A stretch of 64,000 nucleotides of DNA from Haladaptatus halobius (GCF_020618475.1 NZ_CP085338.1:367416-431415), one strand, 5' to 3'; positions 18,419 to 29,198 are shown, counted from the first letter of the stretch. Program-made: numbers and translations. The notes: generated from the sequence alone by a model not told the origin.

Positions 18419-19382
18419 ATGATATTCAAGAATCATCCGAAAAAGTTGGTTCGGCCAGCATACTTTTGGAAACTCTCGAAGCAGGCAAACTACTCTCACG
18501 AGCGGATCGAGACGGTTTCGACCCCAACGAATGCACCGCAACACATACTGTTGGTTTGCGTCGATGCCCCCGTGCCACTAGTGCCCCGAATATCCTGGAT
18601 TTTCGCTTTCAGACGCTATCGCTCCAAGCTCATGGACTTTTCCGTCAGTATCAAGCTACCTCACTGGATTATACCACATGAACATGGAGCCGTAGCGCAC
18701 ACAGATCCGGAAAACGACTCGTTCGCAATGCCTGCACAAACCTGACCAAAGCACACCGCTCCCAGAAATTTTCGAACAATATGAATATGATACCTTCGTT
18801 GGATACGGCTTCCCGATGCCATTCATGACTACTCGCGGTTGGTTCCAGTCACACCGAGTTTACACCGATGCCGATGCAAAACGCGTAACAAATACTTATG
18901 AATCGTAGAGATCTGGTCGTGATCGAGCATTTGGCTACCTTCATCTCGGCGACGTTCATGCTCCTATCGAAATCCCTAAAGAATACATTAGCCAAATAGA
19001 TGTGGAAAATTCTATCAGCTAGTTCAAATCATTCACCAGATATACTGATAGCTAGGATGCAACCGACGAGAACTATCAAATTTATCGAAAGAATCGTCTA
19101 CGGCTTTATCTGCATTCATTGATTTTGTTTCAAAAATGGCTGAATTACTTGATAATGGTCTAAATGATATGGTAGTCTACTCAAGCAGGAAAAATTCTCT
19201 CATCAAAACAAGATGGCATAACACTTTCAGCAATTGTTAGAGATGGTGATGAATATTTTGATAGTGAATTCGATACTGGCGATCTGATTTCGCGACTTAT
19301 GGAGGACTGGGACGAACCGGACACTAATAGTACAACTAGTAAAATGGACGAAGATCAGCTTCGAGCACTTGATTACAAGTAG
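18419..19382 (+). pseudogene. Decayed sulfatase-superfamily gene, fragmented over several frames
   Basis: From ATG 18419 the frame encodes a plausible N terminus (VRPAYFWKLSKQANYSHERI) and the metal motif HILLVCVDA, then loses frame. Later frames give HEHGAVAHTDPENDSFAMPA, then LPEIFEQYEYDTFVGYGFPM, then FGYLHLGDVHAPIEIPKEYI, each interrupted by stops. The final frame encodes RDGDEYFDSEFDTGDLISRL and ends in DEDQLRALDYK, a mutated form of the L-G-Y tail. The segments are in the order of an intact sulfatase-like protein but lack the distal metal site. Multiple indels and nonsense changes make this an old pseudogene. Confidence 0.75.
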
Positions 19383-19464
19383 AATGAATTTTCCCCCACC
19401 CTTTTCCTACTATTTTTGCGTAAGATAAAAATACTAAAATAAGGATGGAAAATATTTATAACAG

Positions 19465-20691
19465 TTATTCCGCAATCGTGCTCATAAAGAATGACGAGAA
19501 TACCGTCTGGACCCCGAGGACGATCGCAGTAAATGCGACGATATCGTCCATCAGAAGCGGCAATTGAGTGAAATCACTTGTAATCCATTGAATGAGTAGG
19601 AATCCAGCATATACCGTACCGGTGGTGAACATCAACAGACCTAGAGTCGCCGTGTGTTCAAGCTGCAGTCGCTTCAACAACCACCCCATTACGGGCTGTC
19701 GAGATTTCTTGATTGGATTCCCAGCAACCGTCGCAAATACCCCGAGACTGCCAATTTGATATCCACTAATAGCTAGCAGACTGCCAGCTATCATCGAGTG
19801 AATGCCCACATTTACTCCACCAATTGAAATGCTGAAATATGCGAGTGACATAATTAGCACTCCAATCCCAGTCAAAATCATTGCTGGAATCGAGAACAGA
19901 TAGCCAGGCGCGTTCACGAGCATGAACTTCACGTGGCGCCAGCCATCCTCAAAGCTATCAAGTGTCGCATCACCCTCTCGCTCGTGGTACGTAATTGGGA
20001 CTTCCCTGATCGTCATGTCCCGAGCACCGGCCTCCATTATCATCTCACTTGCAAACTCCATACCATCCGTTTTCAACTCCAAATTATCAAGCGCTTCTCG
20101 CTTGATAATTCGGAAGCCACTATGTGCGTCGGAGACACCGGCTCCATAAAAGGTGTTCAGAAACTTTGTCAGTAATGGGTTTCCAATATATTGGTGTAGT
20201 GGGGGCATTGCCCCTGATTTGATTTCACCTCCAAGACGACTTCCCATCACCATGTCCGCATCGTTGTTAATGACTTCATCGAGAAGTCGGGGGATATCCT
20301 CGAAATCATACGTCGTATCAGCGTCACCGATAACGATGTACTCGCCTCGAGCTCGCTCAAACGCGTATCTATATGCATACCCATATCCGGGTTCGTCTGG
20401 CTTGACGACGATTGCCCCCATTTCCCGTGCGATCTCAGGGGTTCGATCCGTCGAACTATCGCTAATGATGATCTCGGTCGTAACTCCGATTCTATCAATA
20501 CCCCGTTTGATCATCTCGATACATTCAGCAATTCCCTCTTCTTCATTGAGCGTGGGCATAATCACACTCAATGTTGGAGTGACAACGCTATCCGAAGTGA
20601 GTAGGAGGTCGTCTGCAGATTTTGGAACCTGCACACCATCCTGCGTGGAGGATTGACGAGCCGTTCTCCCAGTGGCTTTTTCTTGTGACAT
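19465..20691 (-). CDS. Membrane-anchored GT2 glycosyltransferase (polyprenyl-phosphate-sugar synthase-like)
   Basis: The 408-residue protein has a GT-A/GT2 domain at about residues 38-265: SVIMPTLNEEEGIAECIEMI, then IISDSSTDRTPEIAREMGA, the DxD motif in YIVIGDADTTYDFEDI, and the acceptor region SGFRIIKREAL. Four membrane helices follow in residues 275-405. This is the layout of dolichol-phosphate glucose/mannose synthases and of haloarchaeal AglD/AglJ-like enzymes. It probably charges a polyprenyl phosphate carrier with a sugar. A small zinc-ribbon gene ends 17 bases upstream in the same direction and is likely in the same operon. Confidence 0.88.
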   Translation of the reverse strand: MSQEKATGRTARQSSTQDGVQVPKSADDLLLTSDSVVTPTLSVIMPTLNEEEGIAECIEMIKRGIDRIGVTTEIIISDSSTDRTPEIAREMGAIVVKPDEPGYGYAYRYAFERARGEYIVIGDADTTYDFEDIPRLLDEVINNDADMVMGSRLGGEIKSGAMPPLHQYIGNPLLTKFLNTFYGAGVSDAHSGFRIIKREALDNLELKTDGMEFASEMIMEAGARDMTIREVPITYHEREGDATLDSFEDGWRHVKFMLVNAPGYLFSIPAMILTGIGVLIMSLAYFSISIGGVNVGIHSMIAGSLLAISGYQIGSLGVFATVAGNPIKKSRQPVMGWLLKRLQLEHTATLGLLMFTTGTVYAGFLLIQWITSDFTQLPLLMDDIVAFTAIVLGVQTVFSSFFMSTIAE

Positions 20692-20708
20692 TGATTATAT
20701 GAATTTAG

Positions 20709-20891
20709 CTAGTCGGAGGTAGACCCTTTCTTTGTTACTAGTTTTGTTCGATCCGGTGAGGATCGTGTCTCAATAGGCGCTCTTCCGCACTTGACACAGG
20801 CATACGCATCTTCAACCGTTCGTATGACCGGCGCATTACATGAGATGCATTTGATCGATGCTGCTCGAACTGATTTTGGGAACCTTATCAT
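20709..20891 (-). CDS. Small zinc-ribbon protein (two CxxC motifs)
   Basis: The 60-residue product carries CISCNAP (about residues 16-22) and YACVKCGRAP (about residues 30-39), a four-cysteine zinc-ribbon pair. It has a basic N terminus and a polar C-terminal tail. Such tiny haloarchaeal zinc fingers are numerous, and some affect surface phenotypes, but this one has no named family that I recognise. It is 17 bases upstream of the GT2 gene on the same strand, suggesting cotranscription. Confidence 0.7.
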   Translation of the reverse strand: MIRFPKSVRAASIKCISCNAPVIRTVEDAYACVKCGRAPIETRSSPDRTKLVTKKGSTSD

Positions 20892-21172
20892 AATTTATAC
20901 ACTTTGAATTATTTCTATAGTAAACTCTATTGATTGTAGTACTTCAAGCTTATGTTTGAGATTCTGCAATATCAACTACTATTGAGTTAACGTATATACT
21001 TTTCGGTTCAATAAATGGCTGAATGTAGTATACTAGTTAAACGTGTTCTATAGCCCATTACATTATTAGCCGAAAATGACGGTTCTGATACCAGAAGATG
21101 TAGCCGTCCAACTAGTGTCTTCCTGACTTAATGAACTGAATCCAATGCAAGCAGGCAAATACGCCTGAAGTA

Positions 21173-22813
21173 TCAACAATGGTTCTGTTGGCTAGTCACA
21201 GGACTCGAAATCAGGAGTGAGTCATCCCCACTTGCTGAGTAAATAACGTTCCGCTTTGTAACCATTGTCTGATATTGAGTCGACCCAACTTGCTCTGGTG
21301 ACGCTGGGAATAGTTGTGCGCCAACTGTCGTCCATGAATGCTGAGAAATAACTGGACATGCTGGCGGATCACCGCCACGGAGCCATTGATACAGTATAGT
21401 ATCAGTCGAGTTCGTCTGGAGTGGATAGTAATATGATGCGAGTCGTGTGAGATGCCCATCACTCACCCAGGTATTAGGGACATGAGTCACAGCAAATGTG
21501 GTCGCCTCGAATTCATTTGGGGCAATTACTGCCTGTGCTGAAGTCGCTCGAAGGCCAGCAAATGCAACAGGTGCACTTACAAGTGCAAATATGAGTAGTA
21601 AAGGAACGAAACTCGTCCGAACGATATTCCAATGCTTTCTATGTGAACGACCACGAAGGCCGACATCTACTACCGTAAGTGCGGCCAGCACGGCTGCTGC
21701 CAGATGGATAAAAATCTGGCTACGTACAGCGATACCTTGGTACTCAAAGGTCAGATCCCCAGTTAACGCAAAGCCGATCAATGCAAGGGGCCCTAAGAGC
21801 ATTGCGAGAACAATTGCACCGTCTTTTGTCGTCGTAATATATGGAAGTCCACGAGTCGCGAGGAAGCCGCCAACGACAATTGGAAGAGTAAACAGTAGTG
21901 CTGATGGTTGGAGCGCCGCTGTTCCTGGGAAGACAGGAACAAAGAAATTGGTAACTAATATACCCACGCCACCGAGAAGCGCGAATGTTGGCACCCCACG
22001 TTGTGCACGAGTACTCGTCGACGGGAGCCAGATCGCTACCACGATCAACACAAGAAGCCAGGCAAGAAAGAGACCCGGCAAGGATGCGACTCGCGAAAAC
22101 TCACTCATCCCCATTATTGAGTAGTATCCACTAAGATAAAGCCAAAATCCAGCAACAGCGAAGCCACCAGCAAGTACTACCTGCTTCGTTGTTTGACGCA
22201 GAGCTAGAGCAAGCAAAGCAGTGATTACAAGTGCTCCAATCATCGTACTAAGGTTATGCGTGAGTGGAAACAAACTAATGATAAGTATCGTCAAAACCAC
22301 CCACGAAAGTCGACCCGTCTGTACCATTCGATAGAAGACGATAGCCAACACAGCGACGAAGACAAGACCAGCACCCTCACTCGTCACTGCCGCTGACCGC
22401 CCTAAATAAATCCCCTCTGTTGCAAGCACCAGACCAGCAAGAGCAGCTGCAACACGGACAATACCTGGCCGCCATCGTAACTGCCGACCGAGACGACGGG
22501 TGAGCCAAACCGCGATCACACATGGAATACTGCCAATAACTGCAATCATTGGCTGGGCGATCCGGAGTGGGGAAACCCCTGTTAGCTGGCTACAAATCGT
22601 AAGCAGTGCAGAGAATACGTACTTGTCTGGGTGAAAATAACTATGCGAAAACGGTAGGTGGCCATGAGACAGGGTGTATCGAGCGGGAGCAGCAAATTGG
22701 AGCCCATCAAGATTAAACGGAAGATAACTCCAATAGAGCGGGATCGTTCTCATCGCAACTCCCACCATGAAAACTGTCACACCAATGAGCACGTACGACC
22801 GACGGTTATTCAT
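21173..22813 (-). CDS. Multi-pass membrane protein, GT-C glycosyltransferase-like
   Basis: The 546-residue protein has about twelve membrane helices over residues 8-430 and a soluble C-terminal domain of about 110 residues with two cysteines (CPVISQHSW and a terminal Cys). The first loop, YLPFNLDGLQFAAPARYTL (about residues 30-48), carries the acidic residue expected in GT-C enzymes, and the next loop has a His/Asp pair (SYFHPDKYVF). Its start overlaps the stop of the FtsX-type permease by 8 bases, so the two are translationally coupled. That pairing may mean the permease serves envelope or glycan assembly. Confidence 0.82.
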   Translation of the reverse strand: MNNRRSYVLIGVTVFMVGVAMRTIPLYWSYLPFNLDGLQFAAPARYTLSHGHLPFSHSYFHPDKYVFSALLTICSQLTGVSPLRIAQPMIAVIGSIPCVIAVWLTRRLGRQLRWRPGIVRVAAALAGLVLATEGIYLGRSAAVTSEGAGLVFVAVLAIVFYRMVQTGRLSWVVLTILIISLFPLTHNLSTMIGALVITALLALALRQTTKQVVLAGGFAVAGFWLYLSGYYSIMGMSEFSRVASLPGLFLAWLLVLIVVAIWLPSTSTRAQRGVPTFALLGGVGILVTNFFVPVFPGTAALQPSALLFTLPIVVGGFLATRGLPYITTTKDGAIVLAMLLGPLALIGFALTGDLTFEYQGIAVRSQIFIHLAAAVLAALTVVDVGLRGRSHRKHWNIVRTSFVPLLLIFALVSAPVAFAGLRATSAQAVIAPNEFEATTFAVTHVPNTWVSDGHLTRLASYYYPLQTNSTDTILYQWLRGGDPPACPVISQHSWTTVGAQLFPASPEQVGSTQYQTMVTKRNVIYSASGDDSLLISSPVTSQQNHC

Positions 22814-25800
22814 TCCAAATACCTCGAGAACTAGTCGTCGAGTTGTTCGTCTGCTCGGGTGCTCTGACTAGCGCGACTGGTTGCTGTCGCAGCAGCCCAA
22901 GAGCGACGAGGAGAGCACTAAGGAGGATAATCATGAGTTCACCGCAGATTACAACACCAATCACTGTTAACGTTACCATTGGCGTAATTTGAATTCCGAA
23001 TACCATTAAGAAACCACTCTTTGCAAGCACAGTCGTCGTGAGAAGTGCACCACCAAGGGCAAGTCCAGTTGCGACAACACCGATCTTGAGCGCATCGGTG
23101 AGGATGAGGAGAGTGATCTGCCTCGGGAGTGCACCAGTGGCTCGATGAACTCCGATGGCTTGCCGACGGGCGTGAATCGCTTGTGCAAACATGGCGGTGG
23201 TACTACCAATGGTCATACTGCCAGCTAACACACCGAGAATCCCAACGAGGAACGTCAGATTTCCGAATGCCGTTTCAAGAATTCGGCCGATTCCACTACT
23301 GCCAGCATATCCACCTCGGCCCGCATAGGCTGTCACGATCCGTTCATCACCAGTTACAGTGTAGGTGGCCGTGTCGAGCGTTTGCCCAGTAGCAGTCAGA
23401 CGAGCCGTATATGACCCTGGTGCCGCACGCGTCAGTTGGATCTGCTTTGTCATGGTCTCACCTGGGGCGAGTGTAACGCGTTGGGTATACTGTTTTTCGG
23501 CTGCTGTCAGATCAATCTGCTCTGAGATCTCTGTCTGCCAGGGATTGTACACGGAGATCTGAGCGGTAGGTCGTACTAGGAGTGAAGGTTGGTTAGGACG
23601 GATCTGTACTTGCGCAGTAGGCGTTCGTGTTGCGGCTTTCGAGACGTTGATCGTTCTTGTTACGGACTGATTTTGATGGGTTACCGTCAGCGTGTATGTT
23701 CCAGATGCTCCAAGTGGCAGACGAGCCGTTCCATTTTGCCCCGTCGTGACTGTCCGATTCTGAATGTGAAGTGTTGCATTGGCCACCGGGTTTCCTGTAA
23801 CCGTCGTCACTTGTACCTGAGGTTTGCTCGAAGGAGGTGCCGACGCGGGGAGTCCATGGACTTTGAGCGCATTCGGTTGGACAACTCTCACTGTCGCAGT
23901 TTTATTGCCGACGGTAATTTTCCGAGTACCAACGTCCGTAAGTGATACATTGACCGTGATTGTTCGCTGTGCATGTGGTTCAAGCTGGACGGTCCGTTCC
24001 CGAACCTGCTGTCCAACGTGGACACGGATCGTTCGAGAAACTGCTTTTGTACCGAAATTCTGGGCGCGAATTTGTACAGGAAGCGACTCAGTGGCCGTGA
24101 TTGTCTCCGGAACGGTGACATCGAGAATTGCAACTCTTGATTGTGTCTTTGGTGTCGAATTGAGTTGTTCCGTTGTTCGAATGAAGTGTACTGTTCCTGG
24201 TTTAGCGCGTGAGAGATGCTGACCAGTCCGAAGTGACACGAGCAGCTGATCGTCATAGATGCCAGAGGCAGTATACATCCCCACAACTTTGACGCGTGTA
24301 AATGAAGCCGTTGTACTCCCGCCGAGGGTAATCGACTCACCAACCTCGATATTCCGAGTATTAGCGAGATCTGCTCCAATCACTGCCTCGTTCTGTGCAC
24401 GCGGTGCTCGTCCATGTGTAAGCGTTGCTCCTGAAACAGCAGCAAACGAGTCAAATTCAACTCCTCGAACAACGAGTGATTTCCCATCGTGAGCAGTAAA
24501 TACGAGCAGTTCGGGACTTGCAGTCGTTCCTTGGTTCTGTAACACGCTTGCATAGTTGCTCGGAACTTTACTGGCAACGGGATGGACTGCACCAGGCTCT
24601 GTAATCGTCGTCCCACTTGTGCCCATGAGTGGTGCAAGAACACCGGCCACAGATGCACCTACGAGAACGACTGTTGCGAACACAGCAAGTGTTGCAGTAC
24701 TTGGAATGAGTGCCCGCCAGTCGAGCAGTGTCAAAGAGATAAAGTCCGGAACCCAGCTCGATGTCTGTGCCGGTGTCGATGGGGTAATAGTAGTCTCTTG
24801 ACGGAGTGTTGCAGGTGGTCTTTGGCTTACTGACCAAGCTGCGCTAACACCAGCAATGATTCCGGTGAGAGCAAGTCCGCCATAGCCTAGTAGTAAGAGT
24901 TGAGCTACCTGCGGGGTTACTCGAACGGAAAGTGATGTTGGGAGCCCGGTCGCAACTGCGATATTGACCGCGGCACGCGTCATAATTACGCCGACCGCGT
25001 ATCCAATTCCGATTCCCATGCCAGTGAGCAATCCAGCCCGTACTCCGAACAACCGCCACACGATACTGGGTGTACTACCGGTGGCACGGATAAGCTGAAT
25101 TGCTTGGATGCGCTCGCGGACGCTCATCCGTGTGACGCTATAGACCACAACGCCAACGAGCACTGCGCCACCGAGGGCGAGCAGTGCTACGACGGAGAGC
25201 AATTGCTGAGTTCCAGCAACGAAAAACGCAAGGGCAGCACGCAGTGGGACACCGGTTGCCGGAACAGGCGTCGAATTTTGAGAGGAGGGCTGAACGACAA
25301 ACGCACCAGTTGATCCAAGTCGGTTGACTGTTGCTGGCGTTGCACGATACCAGGATGGTGGTAGACTTGATTGAGAGTGTGTGTCTGTGTCTACTGTAAC
25401 AGGGACTGTTAGTGACTGATTCGTCCCGACGAGGCGTAGTGTATCACTAGAGAGTCCTGAACTGCGGCTCGTACTGACACCTGCTGCTGGTGGGGATGGA
25501 ATGGTGATTCCCGTTTGTGTACTGAGCGCCTGTGCTTTGTCAGGGGGAATCCCGATAATATATTGATGTGAGCCATTAGGCTGGCTAACCGTCGCTACTG
25601 GGAGGACAAGCGTGTTTGCAGACGCATGTGCAGTGGCTGTCTCGACTGAATCATAGTATGTGGCAGTTCCATCTGTGTCGTACTCTTCTGCGATGGTCGT
25701 CGTCTGTGTGCCAGCGGCGGTGAGGACAAGTGTTGTTCCAGTCAGAAATGCAACGGTAACCGTAATAACAAGGACGGCAAGCTTGTCGCGATGTGACCAC

Positions 25801-25829
25801 CGTACAAGAATCGAACGACGGTATCCCAC
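22806..25829 (-). CDS. Large FtsX/MacB-type permease with extracellular Ig-like domains
   Basis: The 1007-residue protein has an N-terminal helix (LAVLVITVTVAFLTGTTLVL), an extracytoplasmic region, three helices near residues 205-345 and a further helix near 375-400. A MacB-type periplasmic core follows (GTSGTTITEPGAVHPVASKV ... VVGMYTASGIYDDQLLVSL). Two CARDB/Ig-like beta domains come next (about residues 575-830). The C-terminal FtsX block has three helices and the ARRQAIGVHRATGALPRQI signature. FtsX proteins normally need an ABC ATPase, and none is nearby. It is coupled to the downstream GT-C gene and has a divergent paralogue at 26157. It may transmit force, or export or release surface molecules; the substrate is unknown. 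Confidence 0.85.
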   Translation of the reverse strand: MGYRRSILVRWSHRDKLAVLVITVTVAFLTGTTLVLTAAGTQTTTIAEEYDTDGTATYYDSVETATAHASANTLVLPVATVSQPNGSHQYIIGIPPDKAQALSTQTGITIPSPPAAGVSTSRSSGLSSDTLRLVGTNQSLTVPVTVDTDTHSQSSLPPSWYRATPATVNRLGSTGAFVVQPSSQNSTPVPATGVPLRAALAFFVAGTQQLLSVVALLALGGAVLVGVVVYSVTRMSVRERIQAIQLIRATGSTPSIVWRLFGVRAGLLTGMGIGIGYAVGVIMTRAAVNIAVATGLPTSLSVRVTPQVAQLLLLGYGGLALTGIIAGVSAAWSVSQRPPATLRQETTITPSTPAQTSSWVPDFISLTLLDWRALIPSTATLAVFATVVLVGASVAGVLAPLMGTSGTTITEPGAVHPVASKVPSNYASVLQNQGTTASPELLVFTAHDGKSLVVRGVEFDSFAAVSGATLTHGRAPRAQNEAVIGADLANTRNIEVGESITLGGSTTASFTRVKVVGMYTASGIYDDQLLVSLRTGQHLSRAKPGTVHFIRTTEQLNSTPKTQSRVAILDVTVPETITATESLPVQIRAQNFGTKAVSRTIRVHVGQQVRERTVQLEPHAQRTITVNVSLTDVGTRKITVGNKTATVRVVQPNALKVHGLPASAPPSSKPQVQVTTVTGNPVANATLHIQNRTVTTGQNGTARLPLGASGTYTLTVTHQNQSVTRTINVSKAATRTPTAQVQIRPNQPSLLVRPTAQISVYNPWQTEISEQIDLTAAEKQYTQRVTLAPGETMTKQIQLTRAAPGSYTARLTATGQTLDTATYTVTGDERIVTAYAGRGGYAGSSGIGRILETAFGNLTFLVGILGVLAGSMTIGSTTAMFAQAIHARRQAIGVHRATGALPRQITLLILTDALKIGVVATGLALGGALLTTTVLAKSGFLMVFGIQITPMVTLTVIGVVICGELMIILLSALLVALGLLRQQPVALVRAPEQTNNSTTSSRGIWNE

Positions 25830-26156
25830 GGTCTACCTCATACCTTGTGTTGATTGTGAGTAGATAGTATTTGGAGTCTCCAAACCTGCAGGACAGTGGC
25901 AGACCGAATGGAAAAGGAGAGGCTTTGACTCAACGTCGCGGATCATTCAATTCCGTATGAGCGCTACCATAATAAAAAGTCCCCGATGAATCCAGGAGAA
26001 TACTTAAAATATATCTCCTTAATTAGTGTCTTGATACTCAATTAATGATTTATCTCTTTCATTGATATTGAATACCGTTGAGTTATGATAAGCATATAGC
26101 TAACACTGATTCCCTTTCGCAATATCGCCAACAAATATGGAGAAAATGGGAACTAA

Positions 26157-29100
26157 ATGAATTATACTAAAGCACTCCTCACGCAGTGGTCACGACGGGA
26201 CCGACTGACAGTCCTTATTATCGCAATTACAGTCGCCTTTCTCGTGGGCACAACACTGTTGTTGGCTGCAGCAAGTACGCAGTCAGCAGCAATCGCGGGG
26301 ACTGAGCGGAGTTCAATGGTCGTCCAACACTACGACTCATATGAGACTGCTCGCCAGAACGCAGCAAAATCAGATCTCGTCTTTCCAATCACTACTATCA
26401 AACAGAACGGTACAAATCACAAAATTGTTGGTGTACCACCAGATGCACCGTCTGAATTGACTCGTCTTTCTGTTTCATGGCGGAATGCAACAATCCCAGC
26501 ACCGCCATCAACTGGTTTCCGTGGCACCGTCTCGACAGCCACCGAACAGCAATTTCAAACCAGTACAGGAAAGCAGGTATCTGTTCGTGTCGCCCCATAC
26601 AAAACGGATGATTCGATTTTCCCTCACTCGTGGTACGTTGGAACGCCAGACACCGTGCGTTCGTTAGGAGAGACAAACGCACTCCTCATTCAGATTAACA
26701 AGGCAAACGAAGGTGGGAAACTGTCCCAACATGGAACTATTAGTCCCTCACTATTTGCGTACTTTTTGAGCGGAATGCAAGGCGTACTTCGTGTCCTTTT
26801 CGCAGCAACGGTTGCTGCTAGTATCCTCATTCTTGTCGTTCTTTACAATATCACGAGGATGAGTGTCCGCGATCGGCTCAGATCGATCATCGTCATCCGA
26901 TCTACTGGCGGAACGGCACGCCGTCTTATCGGCGTTTTTGCGCTTCGAGCTGGTTTACTAGCGTTAGTTGGGTCTGTGCTAGGGTATGCGATCGGTGTGA
27001 TCGCAATACGAGCAGTCGTAAATATCGCAATTGCCGCCGGGATGGCTATCTCATTGGATCCAACTGTCACACCATCAGTTGCGCGCATTCTACTCCCAAT
27101 GTTGTCCTGTGTGGTTGGCATTGGTGTACTTGCAGGTGTGCTCGCGACTTGGTCGACGGTGATGACGCCTCCCTCGCAGTTAACCCAAAAACACAGAGGA
27201 ACCTCTCCAGCTGAAAAGGGACAGGTACCATTGCTTGGGGTTCGCATCCATCCCCGACTACTCTCATGGCGAGCCGTAATTCCGACCACAACCACCTTGA
27301 CTGTCTTTGCTCTTCTCGTTATTCTGTCAGGATCTCTTGCAGGTGTGCTCGCTCCACTTGCTACAACTTCGACGGGAACCGTCACAGAACCGGGCGCGTC
27401 ATACCCAATGGAAAGCCGAATCGAGAGTCAGTATGCAACGGCACTTCGAGATAAAGGAATTAACGCAAGCCCAGAGATCATTGTTGCACAAGTCTCTGAT
27501 GGGAATCCATATTTAGCAAGGGGTGCAAACTATACTGCGTTTGCTTCAGTCTCAGATGCAAAGCTGGTTGAAGGACATCCACCACAGTCCTCGGCACAGG
27601 CGGTTATTGGGCAAGATCTCGCACAAACATTAAACATCACAACTGGTGACTCAATACTTGTTGGCGGCAGTACATCGCCAGCCGTGACAGAAGTAACAAT
27701 CGTTGGTGTCTATCGTGCTCCTGGCATGCTTGATGATCAACTCATTATCCCCCTTACGACCGCACATACACTCTCAACGAAACCGGGAGTGGTTCATTTC
27801 ATCCGAACATCGGGTGGCTCACCAAACAAATTCGTTGATACCCAGACCGCTGGGTCTCAGTCCAGAAAGGTAGTTGTAAGTAGCGTTACTGCACCAAACG
27901 TAACGGTTGTTGACCAGCCAACAAACGTCTCTTTTACCGTTCAGAATATCGGCTCGTCAAAGCGCACTCACAACGTGACTGCATCACTTGGCGATGCCAG
28001 ACATCACCAGTCAGTAACTCTCCAACCAGGAGAAGAAACAACGATTCGTACGAATTTGAGCGTCTCACAAGCAGGGAATTATACGCTGAACGTGGGACGC
28101 CACTCACAACCAGTGCAGGTCTATCAGCGCCCTCCGATCGTTCTGCCGATTACTCCACAGCAAGCACCACCAGGATCGCAGATCGCCGTCTCAGTTCAAA
28201 CAATTACCGAAAAAAATGTCTCAGGTGCAACGGTGACAATTGGGAGTGCAACCGCAGTTACCAACGAACAAGGGCTAGCACTTGTACAACTTCCACAAAC
28301 ACCTGGCACATATGAACTGACGGCACGCAAAGATGGCCGGACAAAAACGACCCAGATACGAATTTCACCAGATGCATCACGACGATTGTTTGCCGATATT
28401 GATGTCTCACCGAATACGGGAAGTGTCTATACGAAACCAGAAGCCGATATTCGAATTGCAAATCCGTGGGGACAACCGCTCACGCGAGATATATCACTTG
28501 TCACACCATTACAGACACGGAATCGGTCAGTAACATTCCCGGCGTATAATATGAGTACCATGCCGATTACACTCGGTGCATCCGATTCGAATAGCCAGAT
28601 CGCACCCGGAGAATATACTATTAAGGTTGTTTCTAATGGGACAACGATAGCTAGCGACACGTATACTGTCGTAGGTGATGAGCGGGTCCGCTCAACACTT
28701 GCTCAAAACACACAGTTTTCGAGCGGTAGTGGACTCGGACAAGCTGTGGAACTCATCTTTGGGAATTTCAGGTTACTCTTAGTAGGAATGGTGGCACTTG
28801 CCGGACTTACAACGATCGGGAGTACAACGGCAACCTTTGCACAGGTGGTCCACGCCCGTCGACGAGCGATTGGCATTCATCGTGCTACTGGCGCCTCTCA
28901 ATGGCAACTTCTCAAAATCCTACTCGGTGATGTCATTCGGTTATCAATTCCTGCATCGATTCTGGCTATCCTCTGTGCGCTTGGAATCGTCTATGTCATG
29001 TCATTCACAGAGATGTTGACGATCTTTGGTATCCAGTTGTCGGTGACGACTGATCCGTTTATACTCGTTGCTACCGGCGTTGGCGCATTCCTCCTATCTT

Positions 29101-29198
29101 GTCTCAGTGTCTCACTTGCAGTTTTGCCATTCCTCATGGCAGAACCCACGACACTACAATCAAATTCAAGTAACACTTCGGCACCTCAGGAACGTTAG
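26157..29198 (+). CDS. Large FtsX/MacB-type permease, paralogue of the divergent gene
   Basis: The 1013-residue protein aligns end to end by eye with the product at 22806-25829: the same N terminus (LLTQWSRRDRLTVLIIAITV), the same core (TGTVTEPGASYPMES ... VGVYRAPGMLDDQLIIPL), the same Ig-like region, and the same C-terminal signature (ARRRAIGIHRATGASQWQLL). About ten membrane helices are clustered as three blocks. The two genes are back to back with a 327-base AT-rich divergent promoter region. This suggests that they arose by inverted duplication and may form a heterodimer. No ABC ATPase gene is present within the window. Confidence 0.86.
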   Translation: MNYTKALLTQWSRRDRLTVLIIAITVAFLVGTTLLLAAASTQSAAIAGTERSSMVVQHYDSYETARQNAAKSDLVFPITTIKQNGTNHKIVGVPPDAPSELTRLSVSWRNATIPAPPSTGFRGTVSTATEQQFQTSTGKQVSVRVAPYKTDDSIFPHSWYVGTPDTVRSLGETNALLIQINKANEGGKLSQHGTISPSLFAYFLSGMQGVLRVLFAATVAASILILVVLYNITRMSVRDRLRSIIVIRSTGGTARRLIGVFALRAGLLALVGSVLGYAIGVIAIRAVVNIAIAAGMAISLDPTVTPSVARILLPMLSCVVGIGVLAGVLATWSTVMTPPSQLTQKHRGTSPAEKGQVPLLGVRIHPRLLSWRAVIPTTTTLTVFALLVILSGSLAGVLAPLATTSTGTVTEPGASYPMESRIESQYATALRDKGINASPEIIVAQVSDGNPYLARGANYTAFASVSDAKLVEGHPPQSSAQAVIGQDLAQTLNITTGDSILVGGSTSPAVTEVTIVGVYRAPGMLDDQLIIPLTTAHTLSTKPGVVHFIRTSGGSPNKFVDTQTAGSQSRKVVVSSVTAPNVTVVDQPTNVSFTVQNIGSSKRTHNVTASLGDARHHQSVTLQPGEETTIRTNLSVSQAGNYTLNVGRHSQPVQVYQRPPIVLPITPQQAPPGSQIAVSVQTITEKNVSGATVTIGSATAVTNEQGLALVQLPQTPGTYELTARKDGRTKTTQIRISPDASRRLFADIDVSPNTGSVYTKPEADIRIANPWGQPLTRDISLVTPLQTRNRSVTFPAYNMSTMPITLGASDSNSQIAPGEYTIKVVSNGTTIASDTYTVVGDERVRSTLAQNTQFSSGSGLGQAVELIFGNFRLLLVGMVALAGLTTIGSTTATFAQVVHARRRAIGIHRATGASQWQLLKILLGDVIRLSIPASILAILCALGIVYVMSFTEMLTIFGIQLSVTTDPFILVATGVGAFLLSCLSVSLAVLPFLMAEPTTLQSNSSNTSAPQER

